Shown here: positions 1 through 18,600 of the stretch, in pieces
Layout: every line of letters begins with the position of its first letter
Position numbering within the stretch: position 1 is the stretch's first letter
Source of the DNA: Romanomermis culicivorax
Taxonomy: Eukaryota > Nematoda > Enoplea > Mermithida > Mermithidae
DNA length: 64,000 nt
Direction of reading: 5' to 3'
Assembly: GCA_963922205.1 (NCBI GenBank)
Contig: CAWUHX010000006.1
Location: forward strand, 2,153,139 to 2,217,138
Translations under genes and position numbers: made by a program
Notes under the pieces: generated by a model
What the model saw: only the letters and a program-made list of their open reading frames with translations
Database searches by the model: none
What the model was told of the DNA's origin: nothing

Positions 1-94
1 TGTACGCTTCCTGTATCCTCCTCACACATGTGTGCTTGAAACCTGCAAACTATACCTAAAAAAATTCAAAACAACTTAAAAAGCTCAAAATGAC

Positions 95-640
95 TTAAAC
101 GCAAAAATGCCTTAAAATGCCAACATAACGCCCTAAAACGCCCAAAAAGCCTTAAAATGCCCAAAACGCCTTAAAATGCCAAAACGCCTTAAATGCCAAA
201 ACGCCTCAAAATGTCAAAACGCCTTAAAATGCCAAAACGCCTTAAAATGCCAAAATGCCCAAAACGCCTTAAAATGCCAAAACGCCTCAAAATGCCCAAA
301 ATGCCCAAAACGCCTTAAAATGCCAAAACGCCTCAAAATTCCAAAATATCCAAAACGCCTTAAAATGCCAAAACGCCTCAAAATGCCCAAAATGCCCAAA
401 ACGCCTTAAAATGCCAAAACGCCTCAAAATGCCAAAATGCCCAAAACGCCTTAAAATGCCAAAACGCCTCAAAATGCCCAAAATGCCCAAAACGCCTTAA
501 AATGCCAAAACGCCTCAAAATGCCAAAATGCCCAAAACGCTTTAAAATGCCAAAACGCCTTAAAATGCCCAAAACGCCCTTTCATACATAATGAACCTCT
601 AAAACGCCTAAAACGCCCAAAACGCCTGCTCATAAAAGGG
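95..640. repeat. Degenerate minisatellite with 91-bp higher-order unit
   Basis: The stretch is built from short iterations of AAAACGCCTTAAAATGCC and AAAACGCCTCAAAATGCCC. Copies of the phrase CCCAAAACGCCTTAAAATG return with alternating spacings of about 48 and 43 bp, giving a 91-bp higher-order repeat over roughly 250-560. Open frames on both strands here are artefacts of the period. Confidence 0.9.
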
Positions 641-2620
641 ACCCCTATGTTTAACATGTACGTAGGCTCTTTAGGTTGGGCCGATATTTGGGCCCAGTTG
701 CACAAAAATTCCTCTTAGGCCAACTTCGAAGCTGAATAACTCTCGAACCGATGCCAGAAATTATTTGCATACAGTTGGATAGATCGTTGAAAACTGCACG
801 CTGTACAGGGAATCGGAGTCGGAAAATCTCGTGAGGTTGACTTGGTCGAAGGGGACCACTTCGCGAAGGGGTATGATTATGGAATTCGACCCTGGTGGAG
901 GCCTAAGCCCCTCTCCTCTAGTTATGTACAGCATATGGCTCAAAAGGAATTCGGCTCGCAAAGGAATTTTCTATCCTCGTGATCTCGAAGTTAATTTTTG
1001 TTCAACTGTCGTTTTCTATTATAGAAATCGTTGTTGGGTTGTCGTGGCTTGTGTTCAAGATCAAGAAATTAATAGTAGCTGTACCAATAATTTGATTGTT
1101 TTCGTCAGTAGTTTGATGAAATTGGCGTTTGAAGAAATGTTGTATATATACATATATATGCAAATCTTCCCCAAATTTTGGGCTTATTTTATCATACAAA
1201 AAATGATGCGAGACGCGATTGTTATCCTAGAAGCAATGGCTCGGATTCGGTTTACCTTTCGACATTAAATTAACCGGCTTATAATTTCGAGACCGGCAAA
1301 AGGTGTTGAGGCGGTAGTGTTTCATAAGCCTGTCTAATCAAGTTAGCCGGCTCAAAATGAAACCGGAAAGGTTATAATAAAAGCGTTATACTGACGGACT
1401 AACTTACTGGCTCAACCGTATGTTGTGGAGAAATTTTTGTTAAAAAACAGGGTTTCTCTCAAACAAGCTTGCTACCGAAGCTTTGTCGTAGTGATAAGTG
1501 TAATTATGAATGATTTCTATTTATTCTTTGAATTTAAACAAAATTGGAAAAGTTTAGATTCCGGTAATAATTACGACATACGGTCAAAGTCTTGTGATTT
1601 TTTGTCCTAGTGTCCCCCTGCATTCAATTCACTTTTGTTCTCAGTTACGACCTACCTTTCAAAATGAGCTCACCAAGTAAAGTATTGGGCAAAAGTAGGA
1701 GTGAGTTCTCGCTAGAGAATGCAAACTTTTGCTGGCTTGTCTGATTTTTGAAACACGGTTGTTTGTTTTCAGCTCAAAATTAATATGATTTCTCTATTTT
1801 TGTTCGAATTTGACAAAGCAGTTAATTTCTGGCTTATTTTTTGGGTTTCTAATTTGTTGACGACATTTAGCTGATTGAAAAATTCTAGTACATTTCCCAG
1901 ATGTAGATCACCAAAACACCAACGTTTACGATGTCCGTGAACAAATCAAGTAGCTTAATATTTGAGACTATAGTCTGTTTTTCTTGAAATGCTTCTAAAT
2001 AATGAAAGTGGAAAGCAAGTAGTATTTCAGATTTTCAAGGTTTTCAGAAAAACGATACATCATATAGGAATGGAAATTTGTGAGCATACTGTCCTAGCCT
2101 TTAATAATTTTTTGAGCGAAATATTTTACCGCAAGAGCTCTAAGTAAATGAATTTTGACGACAATATGGATTTGTGTCACTTTTCTATTTGGAAGAATTT
2201 CTCAAAAAACAGTCTAATTTCTTACTACGAGTATATGTCGTTATTGAGTTATTTCAAAATAACTTGAAAATGGTTTGGAATACACTACTGTCAAAAAGTC
2301 TGTATTCGATTGAAAAAATTCTGTATAACACAGAAATTCGCAAGAAAGTGTATTTTCTATAGTCTGTTTTCCTTGAAATGCTTTTACATTAAAACAAATT
2401 TTATATTTTTACGATTTTTCTGCTGAACTAAAACTGAAAATTTGTGAGTGTACACTACTAACTTTAAAAGGTGTTTGACAACAAAATCTACAGTAAAAGC
2501 TTTGTGTAAACGATCTCCACGACAATGCTAATCTTTGTTGCTTTCAATTTACATGTTATTTAATAAGGAACTGACTGTAGTTGAATCAAAACTTTGATAA
2601 AGCTCTAAAAACTGCTAAAA
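641..2620. other. Gene-free stretch with a diverged direct repeat
   Basis: I see no supported gene. Open frames are short and lack family motifs. Two diverged copies of one sequence lie at about 1973-2170 and 2359-2535; each starts TATAGTCTGTTTT and contains GAAATTTGTGAG or AAAATTTGTGAG. Related fragments recur near 8640-8740 and 15370-15530, which suggests an old interspersed repeat. A TATA/CATA microsatellite lies at about 1141-1160. Confidence 0.6.
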
Positions 2621-2710
2621 AATATAATGATGGATCCAAACAAGGAAAAATCTGGCGGAAACTATTTGAATAATAAAAAATGTTCAGTTTAAAGATTAAA
2701 AGAGCATATT

Positions 2711-3221
2711 ATGAAAATAATCGAAATCTCAGATGTATTTAGATGGAAACATCCAATGAAAAGAAGTTATACTTGGAAAAAGAGTAAGCCGCATGTAAAA
2801 TGCAGATTAGATTACTTCTTAGTATCTGATGAATTAATTGATGGAGTTACAAAATTTTATATAATTAGTGGTCTTCCCTCGGACCATAATGGAATAAGTT
2901 TATACATATCCGGCAAACTCTATAGAAGAGCAGGCCCAGACTTCTGGCACTTCAATAATTCCTTACTCAAAGACGAATTTTATAATAAAAATATAAAAAG
3001 CTGATAGAGGAAACAAATAATGAGTGTGAAATTAGCAACCTGGATCCAGTAAAAGCATGGGAATATGTAAAATACAAAATACGAAGTCATACAATAAAAT
3101 ATTCCAAGGAATTAGCAAAATGTAAAAGAAATAGAGAAAAAGAGCTACAAAGAGAATTACAGGATTTGGAGGCTAACTTAGATAACAACAATCGAAAAGA
3201 AAATTCGGATAGGTATACTTG
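2711..3221 (+). pseudogene. LINE retrotransposon ORF2 endonuclease fragment
   Basis: The frame at 2711-3004 encodes the C-terminal end of an APE-type LINE endonuclease. Visible features are YTW, the CRLDYFLVSDEL block, the SDHNGI motif that carries the catalytic SDH, and the conserved downstream FWHFNNSLL..EFY. A one-base frame change near 3000 then leads into a second frame to about 3221 that looks like the charged linker before reverse transcriptase (KLIEETNNECEI, WEYVKYKIR). There is no start region, reverse transcriptase or 3' tail. It is a short dead fragment, most likely of an L1/L2-like non-LTR element; the exact clade is a guess. Confidence 0.75.
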
Positions 3222-3966
3222 AGACGTTTATCACTTGATCTTTTCCAGCCTTGTTTGTCATCGCAGTCACTGCATTCCAGTCATCGTTGTTTGTCATTAC
3301 AGTCACTGTATTTCAATCCTCGCTCACTCATATTTTAGAAGTTATGCGTTATAGACTACCGATTTTCATTAAACATGACGTTGTCGAATTTTAATTGTTA
3401 CTCAACAAAAGCGCTATTTTTATTATCATTTTGTAAAATCCGCAATTATATGTCACTCTTCAAAATTTTAAATTATGAAGTGTAAAGCACGCTGCATATT
3501 TACAGGATATTAAGTATAAGATTTAGCTGGAAATCCAGTAGAATATGAAAAAGCAAGGCCGTCGTGATCAGATTCTTGGACCTAAAAATGAGTTTTTCTT
3601 ACATAGAATGAAACATGACCGCGACCCGGTCGCACTAGCATCTCCTTCGGGAAGGGGATCCCTTTCGACCAAATGAACACCATGAGTTTCTATGATTCAA
3701 ATTTATATTTCATGTATCGGGTGTTGGTTCCAAAGGTTTATCTATCAGTGTAAAGATGCCTATTTCCGGCTCTCGGTTCATTAGCAATTCAGGCCTGTAG
3801 TTGGCCGAAGGGTCCGTTCCCGAAGTGCATGATTGTGCAACTGAGCCCATGTTTCTTTCAGTAGGCGCATTTTTTGCTCAACTGTCATAGCCAACGTCCC
3901 ATAAGCATATTTTCACATTTAAAAAATATTCTTGTCATCAATTCGTTCTTAGGCTATATTCAAAAA
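3222..3966. other. Gene-free stretch
   Basis: No gene or clear repeat is recognised. A duplicated phrase GTTTGTCATYRCAGTCACTG occurs near 3254 and 3290. The segment separates the LINE fragment from the 3' end of the first PAN-domain gene. Confidence 0.5.
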
Positions 3967-6100
<2,134 letters not shown>

Positions 6101-6367
6101 GGTTCTCTCGAGGCTATAGGACAAACAAAGTGAAGAAAAATGAAAACACTTTCATCTGATAAAATGCCTGCTGACGTTAGCAAAACACAAGCCTTTGCTT
6201 TGCTGTATCAACGAAAAAATTCCACTTGACTACTACACAGATAACACTAAAGAAAAATAATCTTGTGTAGTTACGACAAGGAGCGGTATGCATTACTCGA
6301 GAAATCACAAACGCAGAACTAGAAAATAAAACCCTGGCCAAATGTCAAAACAAAAGAAACCAAGAAG

Positions 6368-8430
6368 CATTTTAAGACACGACTTCTGAGCAGTTCTACC
6401 TTCGCTATGATAAGTTGAAAATTAATCAAATCTCAAAATGAGATATTTTGGGTAGTTTCGTGCTGAGAGTTTCATGGTATCATTCGTTTTGCTTGAAAAC
6501 GAAAATTCACACCGCTACAGTATGCAATATTTTGAAAATAGTTGCATTTTTGGCATTTTTCAGTGGTCTTGCTTGCCAAGCGATATTTCAGGACCGAATT
6601 GATGTTATTTGATAAGTGAATATTCATTTTACAGAGGAGAGAATAAGCTCTCTTGTGATGTATTATTTACAGTAAATAATTTAATGTCACACTTTTTCAT
6701 AGAGTTTAAAGTGTCGAAAATGGACCGTCAAAATTGAAAAAGTTTTGTTTATGGGCACTCCCGAGCACCTACCCATCGGATGCTGCAGAATTTTATTTTC
6801 TTATTTTGAGTTCACGTATTTTAATTGTATTGGTCAAATTTTCATCAACATTTTTGTACCTTTTAGGGAGCTGCACAGCTCTGAAGAAGGCATACTCATG
6901 GAAATCGCTCAGAAGTCAGTGCATTTTCCTGGTGGCCCTTGTCTACCACATGTGATACATTTATTATCTGTACTATAGAATTATCAAATAACTAATAGAC
7001 TATAGTTGGATGTACTAATTGTTTCATAAACAAACATTTTACACTCTGTAAAAAATTTTAATTGTCAAAAATGAGGAGCAAAAAAAATAAAAATCCTGTT
7101 CATGGGCACTCCGGAGCAGCTTCAACCATGATGCCCAGGAATTTTATCTTTTTATTCTTTAGTTCATACATTCCTGCCGTAGCTGCGAAAGTAACATCTC
7201 ATCATCGTATACCATTTTGGCAACTGTAGGCATTTGCATACACTGCACTGTCATTCAAATATGTTTTTGAATCTGGATAAATGTCCCATCAATAAAGTTC
7301 TGGGAACACAGGTATACGATGATGAGATGTAAATAGCTACAGTAGCTCAATATATTATGAGAAAAAATGTAGCTTGAAGTCCTGGTAAATTTTCGTTGAT
7401 CTGGGTTTGACGGTTTCTAAAAAAAGTGCTTCAAATGAAAAATCGAAAACTTCGAAAATTTTCATTAAATTTCAGAAATTGAGTGATTGTTTGAAATTCT
7501 TTTACAGAAAAACGGCGGTAGATATTCGGATAATCTTTGCTTTTTTGGAAGGCACTGCAACCTACTAGCATTTGCTGTATTTTCGTCACTCTAACATCAC
7601 GTGATGTGGAACAGTATGCCTTCAACTGTAGAGCACTTTCGCAGAGCTTATAACAAAGACGGAGTCAGACAGCCGACATTTATTTTGTAACATTAAACTC
7701 GCAGCTTCAATTTTTTCCGGTCAAATTACTGAAAAGATAAATTTTTGCCGCATCTCTCCAGAAGCATCCTGTTGCGCAATCATTGTGAATTGATTGAAAA
7801 TTTAACGAGTGATTCGATGCACATATTTTCTTTTTATTCGTCTAATCTGAATGTTTTGAATTTTTCATGTGTTTCGTTGATGGTATATTTAGTGGAATTA
7901 ATCAGCATTTTTGTATCAACTTTCAGAATGTGCAGACACAGCTCCTAAAACGGTACATTAATTTTATTGAAATTTTAACGCAATATGTCAGACATTAGTA
8001 GCTACAGAAATCAAGAAAAAAATTCTGCGGCATCCTATGGGAAAGTGCCCAAAGAAGGCCCCATTCGAATTTTTCGGTTAATTTCAACTTTCGTTTTGAC
8101 ACTTTAAATTGGAATAAAAAGTGTAAAGTAAAGTTTTAGAAAATGTTTTTCATACCTGCGTATAGAGCATGGTCTTTGCATGCAATAAACATTTGGCTTT
8201 AGAGTCTCGCCTTTTCTGAGCTGTGATATTTCGATACAGGTGTACACACCGAAAAACGCTAAAAATGTAAAAATTACAAACTTTGGAGTACTGTAGCTAT
8301 GCGAATTTTGATTTTTATGCGAAAACTACTCAAAATATCTCTTTTTCAGATATTATTAATTTTCAACTTATCATAAGTCAATGGAGCAGAAGGGATCTCT
8401 CAGAAATCGTGTCATAAAATGTTTCCATAA
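6368..8430. mobile_element. Large foldback (long inverted repeat) element
   Basis: The left arm (about 6368-6800) and the inverted right arm (about 8018-8430) match imperfectly along most of their length. Shared phrases, reading the right arm as reverse complement, are CATTTTAWGACACGA, ATGATAAGTTGAAAATTAAT, GAGATATTTTG, TTTAAAGTGTC, and GGGCACT...GGATGCYGCAGAATTT. A second diverged copy of the GGGCACTCC block lies at about 7100-7150. No transposase frame is seen, so it is non-autonomous. Terminal target-site duplications were not resolved. Confidence 0.75.
7191..7332. repeat. Nested short inverted repeat
   Basis: ACATCTCATCATCGTATACC at the left end is matched by its near-perfect reverse complement GGTATACGATGATGAGATGT at the right end. 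This forms a ~140-bp hairpin-like unit inside the larger foldback element, and it looks like a small MITE inserted in it. Confidence 0.7.
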
Positions 8431-9604
8431 TTGATTTTTCTTAGCTCATAATGGCGATTTCAGCCTATACCGATCAACCTTGTGCGGAAAAGGCTTTGGT
8501 TTTCGTGTACAAACAGATTGAATTGCGATACACTTTTACACATTTTCTTCAATTTTTAGATGCAAAATTTACTACTGTAACTTTACTTGTGTTATTGCGG
8601 AGAGGATTTTGCATTGATAATGTCATTTTTAATGAGTAACTTCAAAACTCTTTTTTTGTACCGATTAATGGTCCAGGGTATCACGGTAAATAGGAAAATC
8701 TTTTATAAAAATTCTAAAGTAAAGCTCTATGTAAATCAATTGATTTTTTTCTCTTTTAGTTACAATTATTTTATAAGAACAGACTATTGAGATTTGTTAA
8801 AGTTGGCAAAAATTTCATAGTTGAAAAATTCGTTGAGGGGAATTACAGCCATGAAGCGATACAGCAATAGAGAAAAGTTATTGTTCTTCCAGCAGCTACG
8901 TCTATGGTATTCTTTCCTTCTACGATACTGAATTCTGATGAAACACAAGACCAAGGATGTGGATAATTAAAGATAATCGCTTAATCACCAAGTAAGACTT
9001 TAAAGTTGAGATAACAAAATCCATTCAGCTGTTCTGTTTCTTATAAAATTTGCAAAATTGTTTTCACAAAGCTTTTACTCTAGAACTTTTCTTTTCGAAA
9101 AACTTAGTTAGTTGGAGCTCAAAAAGACACCTTCCTATGTGACTGTGGTAGCAAAAAATGGTAAAACCATGAAACATAATTTTTTCAGTTTTATCCCTTG
9201 AAAGCATTAACCACAGACTACAGGAAGGTCAGATTCTAATTCCAGTTATCTTGAAAAATAAGATTCGTACTTTTACATCCTAGAATTTCAATACCAGGTT
9301 TCACAAAACAGAATTTGGATTTTGAATAATCATTACTCACCTAATAAAAAATTCAAGTTTCGTTACTGTCATTCACTTCCAATTGCATAATTTATTATGC
9401 GAATATTACGGCTAAACATGAACTACAGCTAATTAAAAACTATGAATCACTGCATGTAACCATAGTTTTAACGTCAAATAACAATACCAGGTTATAAAGG
9501 ATATTGCTCAATATCCATTCCTCAGGACATTCTAACCATTGTCGAACATTTTTACTTCATTCTACTGAAAATCTATCGAAATCATATTCATCTGCTTCCT
9601 TGGC
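8431..9604. other. Gene-free stretch downstream of the chitinase gene
   Basis: No coding signal is recognised. The part around 8640-8740 resembles the diverged repeat at 1973-2535. The rest is AT-rich and unique by eye. Confidence 0.5.
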
Positions 9605-13274
<3,670 letters not shown>

Positions 13275-15681
13275 TGCTTTAACGTAATTAGCAGATCAAA
13301 CATTCCAAGTTCTTAAAATATATTTTAGTTGATGACGTCGCTTATTTGCTCTTCGGTGTTTATTTGCGCTTTGATGTTTATTTCCCGGTTTTCTCGGAAT
13401 TGGAAAGAAATCAACTCTTTTCCCGCTAAGGTACATTTTGTTCTGTTTAATTTGCATTTCTTTGCACAATTGAGAGTATCAAAACGTTTTAACGTCACGA
13501 AAACTAGAATTTGATTTTTTTCGTCATAAAAAAACTCGATATAATATGTGTTGAAAAAACTAGATAAGTTGGCCAAGTATAAGCGATAAAAAAAATTGTA
13601 GGAAAAAATATCCTTGGATGATCTATGTTACAGCAAGAAATGCCGAATGATTTCTAACATCAAATCGTAATCGCGGGTATTAAGGTGTGCAAGACAGTGG
13701 AGAATCTATTTGATTATTCGAAGTTTCAGCAATTGAAATTTTGCAAAATTCTGGTTGGTAGAATTTGTGAAGTTTTTTCTTCAATAAATCATGAATTTTG
13801 TTCATAAAAAGTGAAAATTAGCAGTTCATTATTCTGTCCTCAAAACTTGCTCGATTTTGCTCATAAAAAGTGAAAATTAACAGTTCATTATTCTGTCCTC
13901 AAATTTGCTTGATTGATTATCGATCATACTATGTTGATTAGACCGTAAGTCTAACAAATTGAGGAGAATTACTTTGTGCATTGGAAAAAGTGCATTCCAT
14001 AGCCCACAGCAACCTGAGTAATGTTACACCGACCACTTTTGCCCGTAGGTCTTCTTTGCAATGAAATTTGCATAAATGTGCTAAAACAGTTGAATGTTTA
14101 TCCAGCCTTATCTCAGGTATTATTAGACATGCGGGCAAGTAGAAGATCAAATGCGACGAAGCTCACCGGCCTCAGTTATGCTTCGCACGTCATGCAGTTC
14201 AAATGGTATAGAAATAGTTGTCAATCAAGGCAAAGGCGTGATCCCAATATCCCAATATGACTGTGAACTCCAAGCTTTTCGACTTGGATTTAAGACAGCA
14301 CAGTTCAATTACCGCCAGTTTCAATACTTTAATTCTCAGGAAAACCAATTGCTATCTTTAACATTGCCTATTCTTTGCACTTTCTTATATTCCATTCATC
14401 CGTTGCTTAACGCCACCAATGTCTTGTTATAACGCCTGAAATCAGGACTGTACAGTAGCAAGCTCTGATTTCTTGGCGAGCTGTGGTTGAAAGTAGGCCT
14501 GAAGTTGTCCTCTGCTATGGCTTCTAGCAGACCCGAAGAGAATCATTGGAGTCTGGGGTGCAATGGATAGGATTAGCGTGCAATGGTTAAGGATAGGAGT
14601 TGTTTTAGACTATAGTGTCAAGCAAACCTGTAGAGAAAAGTGGTGGTGGGTTAAGGAATGGGATGGATCGCAATCGTTGAATGATTATCCTCGACTGAAG
14701 TCTAACTGTTCTTATTGAAAACATCAAAATTTATGTTCAAAAATCGGCTCTTATGAAGGCCATTGGTTTGGGTCATTATAGGGAATGTCTTTGCGTTCAC
14801 GGGCATACTCGGACAAGAAGCATATTTCGGCGTTTTCCCAGAAGTTTTAGTACGTTACATGGAGGCACTCATGAGGGATTTTTCGAGAGTATCTTCGGCG
14901 TTTTCCGCGTTATACTAGCGTCTACTGCATTCATGGACTTTTTCTATCATTTGAACGATATTCGGGGATCAGTTCCGGTAGAAAAACTGGAGGAATACCA
15001 TAAATAACAGAAATAGGTGCATTTGAAAAAACAGCGCCAATTACACCTCTGATAAACCCGACGTTCTTTTTAAGGGTCTGTCTATGACCAGCAATTTTGT
15101 TCATATCAGTTACAGTAAGGCTGTCTAACTTGAGGACAACTAATACATAAGTGCCTGACCAGATGCAGAAATCAGATGGTCGAGGGCAACTTTTTGTATT
15201 TGGGGTCTAATAAACCCAATGGGCAGCGTAACTCCAACCAATTTGGCCCGCATTTTCACGTCTTGCCCACAATCGTTATGCTTGCAGTGTCCACCAATGA
15301 GCCGGCGTTTACTAAACTGAACTAAAGTTCGTTTTTGTGGTTCTGTCCTGTTACTTCTAACATCCCGTTATAAGGAAAGTGGAAAATAATTGCTCGTTCT
15401 ATATTTTTATCGTTTTTCTACTGAACAATGTAACATGAATAGAAATTTCTGAACAAATTCAATTGACGTTTAACAAGTTTTTTTCAGTGAGAGATTCTGA
15501 ACTGAAAGATGTGTGTGTGAATGGTTTTGACGTCAGTCCTAATTTTTGTAATTTATAATCTTAAAAGCGTTTCATAGAAAAGAAAGTGACACCAAACTTT
15601 ACTGACCTTCCCAGGGGTATAAAAGTAAGAAGTTTGTAAGAATAGCATAAGTTATCATTCCGTTCGCAGGGCCACAATAGT
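13275..15681. other. Intergenic stretch between chitinase and second PAN gene
   Basis: No gene is supported. Frames at 14021-14432 and 14753-15007 lack recognisable motifs and splice partners. It contains the small tandem duplication at 13795-13912 and, at about 15360-15530, a diverged copy of the repeat seen at 1973-2535. The 5' flank of the chitinase (13275-13700) should carry its promoter; no convincing TATA box stands out. Confidence 0.5.
13795..13912 (+). repeat. Two-copy tandem duplication, ~60-bp unit
   Basis: CATAAAAAGTGAAAATTAGC followed by AGTTCATTATTCTGTCCTCA occurs at about 13803 and again at about 13862. The copies differ at a few positions. Confidence 0.85.
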
Positions 15682-18600
15682 CTAGGCGCCCTCTGCAACC
15701 GCTTCATCCGTTGCTGATGCATCTGTGGTTGCGCTGATTTCGGTGGCAGCCTCAGTGCTATGTGAAATTATATCTTCCGTTTCAGCCTGCGGCGTGGATT
15801 CTTCTATCGAAGGAGATATTTCAGTGGCGGCCGCAGTTACGTCAGAAATCATCTCTTCCGTTTCACTCTGCGGTACGGATGCATCTGTGGGTGTGCTGAT
15901 TTCAGTGGCAGCCGCAGTGCTACGTGAAACAACTTCTTCGGTTTCGGTCTGTAGTGCTGAAATATCCGTTGGCATGCCGATTTCGGTGGCGGCTTCAGTG
16001 CCTGAAGTGAATTCCGCTGTGGTGATAGTAGTCGTCTCTTCGTCACCTCCGTGAGAGCTGAAACGCGATTCGACCATGCCGCATTTGGCGTAACTGTGCC
16101 ATCTTTTTGTTTCCAAGGCTTCTTGCTTAGCTTTAGAATGCTTAGGTAAGCAACCGTGTTCGTTTGTCCACGTGAAGTGTGTGCAACTGGAAAAAAATTT
16201 GCAGCGGTAGGTCCTAATAGATATGACGAGAAACTGAATCTTGTCTGGGTTTGAATCATCGAATCAGCAGCACGTAAGATTTGAGGTTGAATCAAACAAA
16301 TTTCAACACGAGTTCAACCTGCCCTAAGCCTTTCCGAAATTTTGACACATCATTTTGTAGCCTGCAACAGGATTGTACCGCAACTTGGCGCCCGTATCAC
16401 TTCGGCGTCGGTCTCACCCTGGCGCCCAAGCTGTGTCTCACTTTAGTACTCGTCTTTCTTAAGCGCCCGTATCACTTTGCATTCGTCTTTACTTTGGCGC
16501 ATAGTATGTCCTAGTATACAGCATAGTATACAAGCTTTACGCACAGTTTTGCATTATCATAATGGCTATAAATAACTCAGGCCACCCTCAATAGTCTAAG
16601 CCAGAATCTACGCCAAACTAAGTCTAAGTCTAAGCTTAAGCTAAGGCCTAAGCCCACATTTCTAGCGCCCAATATGATTTTCTTTAACGTCGTGCTGGCC
16701 TAGAAAATGCGGCGAATTTCGATGTTTTATTTGAAATTGAGCCTTATTTACGACAAATCAAGTAGTTGTTAGGAAAGTCATAAAGTTGAATATAATTTAG
16801 TGTGACAATAAAATATTGTGGTCGTAATCGCCTTTTAATCGAACAAATGATTAGAATGAGTGTTGAAATAGCAGAGTGCATAAAATGGGGCGCCAAAGTG
16901 AGATATGTGCCAGAGGGAGACGGGCTCCAAAGTGAGACTGTACCTGCAAAAGTATCCTGTAACACGCCTGTTAACCCTTAACCCTGTTGTATCATCTCTA
17001 AATAAAGACCCTGTCATACTTTACCGCGCGGTGCCGCTTTTTCTATTCATATTAGCGGCATCGCGTGGTGCCGCGCTGTGCTTGTCATACCTCACCGCGT
17101 GGCACCGCTTTTTGACTTTCAGATTTTTCTTTCGGAACAAAAATGTTCTTTGCAAGTTCTCTTGTTCTTTGTCGTTTTTGGAGCTGCTAATTGCATTTGG
17201 CTTATTGCTAAGACAATATCAGGCCGTGAAAATGTGTTTACACCTACTCTGCGTATTCATAATTTTTCCACATTCACATCTCAATTGTAAATTATGTAAT
17301 CACAACGCAACCTATAGTCACTTTTTCTGCAAATGCTTGTGAATAAAAAAGTGGAGAGCAAGTATCATTTGACATTTCTATAATTTCCTGCAATACGATG
17401 CGTCGTACGGGATTGGAATTTTTTTGAGCCTGCTCAACTAATCCTCATCAATCTTTTACGCCAAAAATCCTACAGTTTGTGTTGTCGACTTTGAGGGCAG
17501 TCCATTATTTTGTCCATTTTCTAACTTACAAACATTTTCTAAAGAACGGACTAAACATATTTCCAATCCTCAGAGAAGTAACATTAAAACTTCAATTAAT
17601 GCTATCAAAGTAAATAATTTCAAATATTTGACTAATATAGGTTGAAGAATATGCTGCTTGGATGTTAGAAGACCTCTCTTTTCGTTATCACGAACGAAAA
17701 AAATTTTTTCTTCTCCACCCCCTGTACTGTCTGACCTCCTAAAGAATTTCTATGCTACGCATGTATGATCAAGAGGCATGATAACATAATATCTGGAAGG
17801 TGTCATAATTCACCATTCATGTAAAAAATATGATTGAACTGTATATACAGACGTTATAGTACGCAACAATATCGTATAACGACAATATGTTATAGCTTCA
17901 TAACACATGAGTTGTTCGAAAATTTCGTTTCAGTTGAACTTTGAAAGCGGGACCGCGCAGCGCGCCGCTAAAATTAGAAAAACCTCCTCATACTTCAAGG
18001 GCAGCACCGCGGGATACCACGCGGCGCCGTTTTCTAGCATGAATGAAACAAGCGGCGCTTAATTGTGTTCACAGGTTGTCTCAGAGCAGTTTGTTGTTCA
18101 AAATCATATCCTTATATTACTTTTGTCTTATTTGAATATTTGCACGTTTGATCTGAATAATTTATTCGTGGTCATTCACTTCGTTTGTATAGTTTTCTTT
18201 TTCGTCGTCCCGTCTGCTGGCGTCTGTTTGTGCATTATCGTTCTCGTCAATTTTTCTTCAAGATAATTTGACTTTTACTCAATTTTGACGAACCCATTAC
18301 ACAGCAGAACATATTCCAACTTTCGTCTACTGAGTTACCCATATCAGCCAAAGCTTGGAGCATTGTCTCATCCAGCTGATTCCCATACACATATTTTAAG
18401 ACCAACTGAAATTATGTGTCCCCTTTATTACTTCCACCATCTCGTTACTTCCAATAAATTCACTTGCATTTTTGTACATAGAAGATAGAGTTCAATTAAA
18501 TTTACTGTAAATTTACTTCCAAAGTGTTCAAAAACATTTGAAAATTATGCAAATGTTTTTCTTCAGATCAGAAGTATTAAATGACAAAATTTTGACTCTG

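Noticed and set aside
176..705. Overlapping 60-78 aa frames on both strands
   Set aside because: They are produced by the minisatellite period and shift by 91 bp from one to the next; no coding evidence.
831..1268. 145-aa plus-strand frame
   Set aside because: Mixed composition with no motif, no splice partner and a TA-rich microsatellite inside it.
15725..16054. 109-aa frame opposite the PAN gene tail
   Set aside because: Antisense shadow of the repetitive Thr/Glu-coding array.
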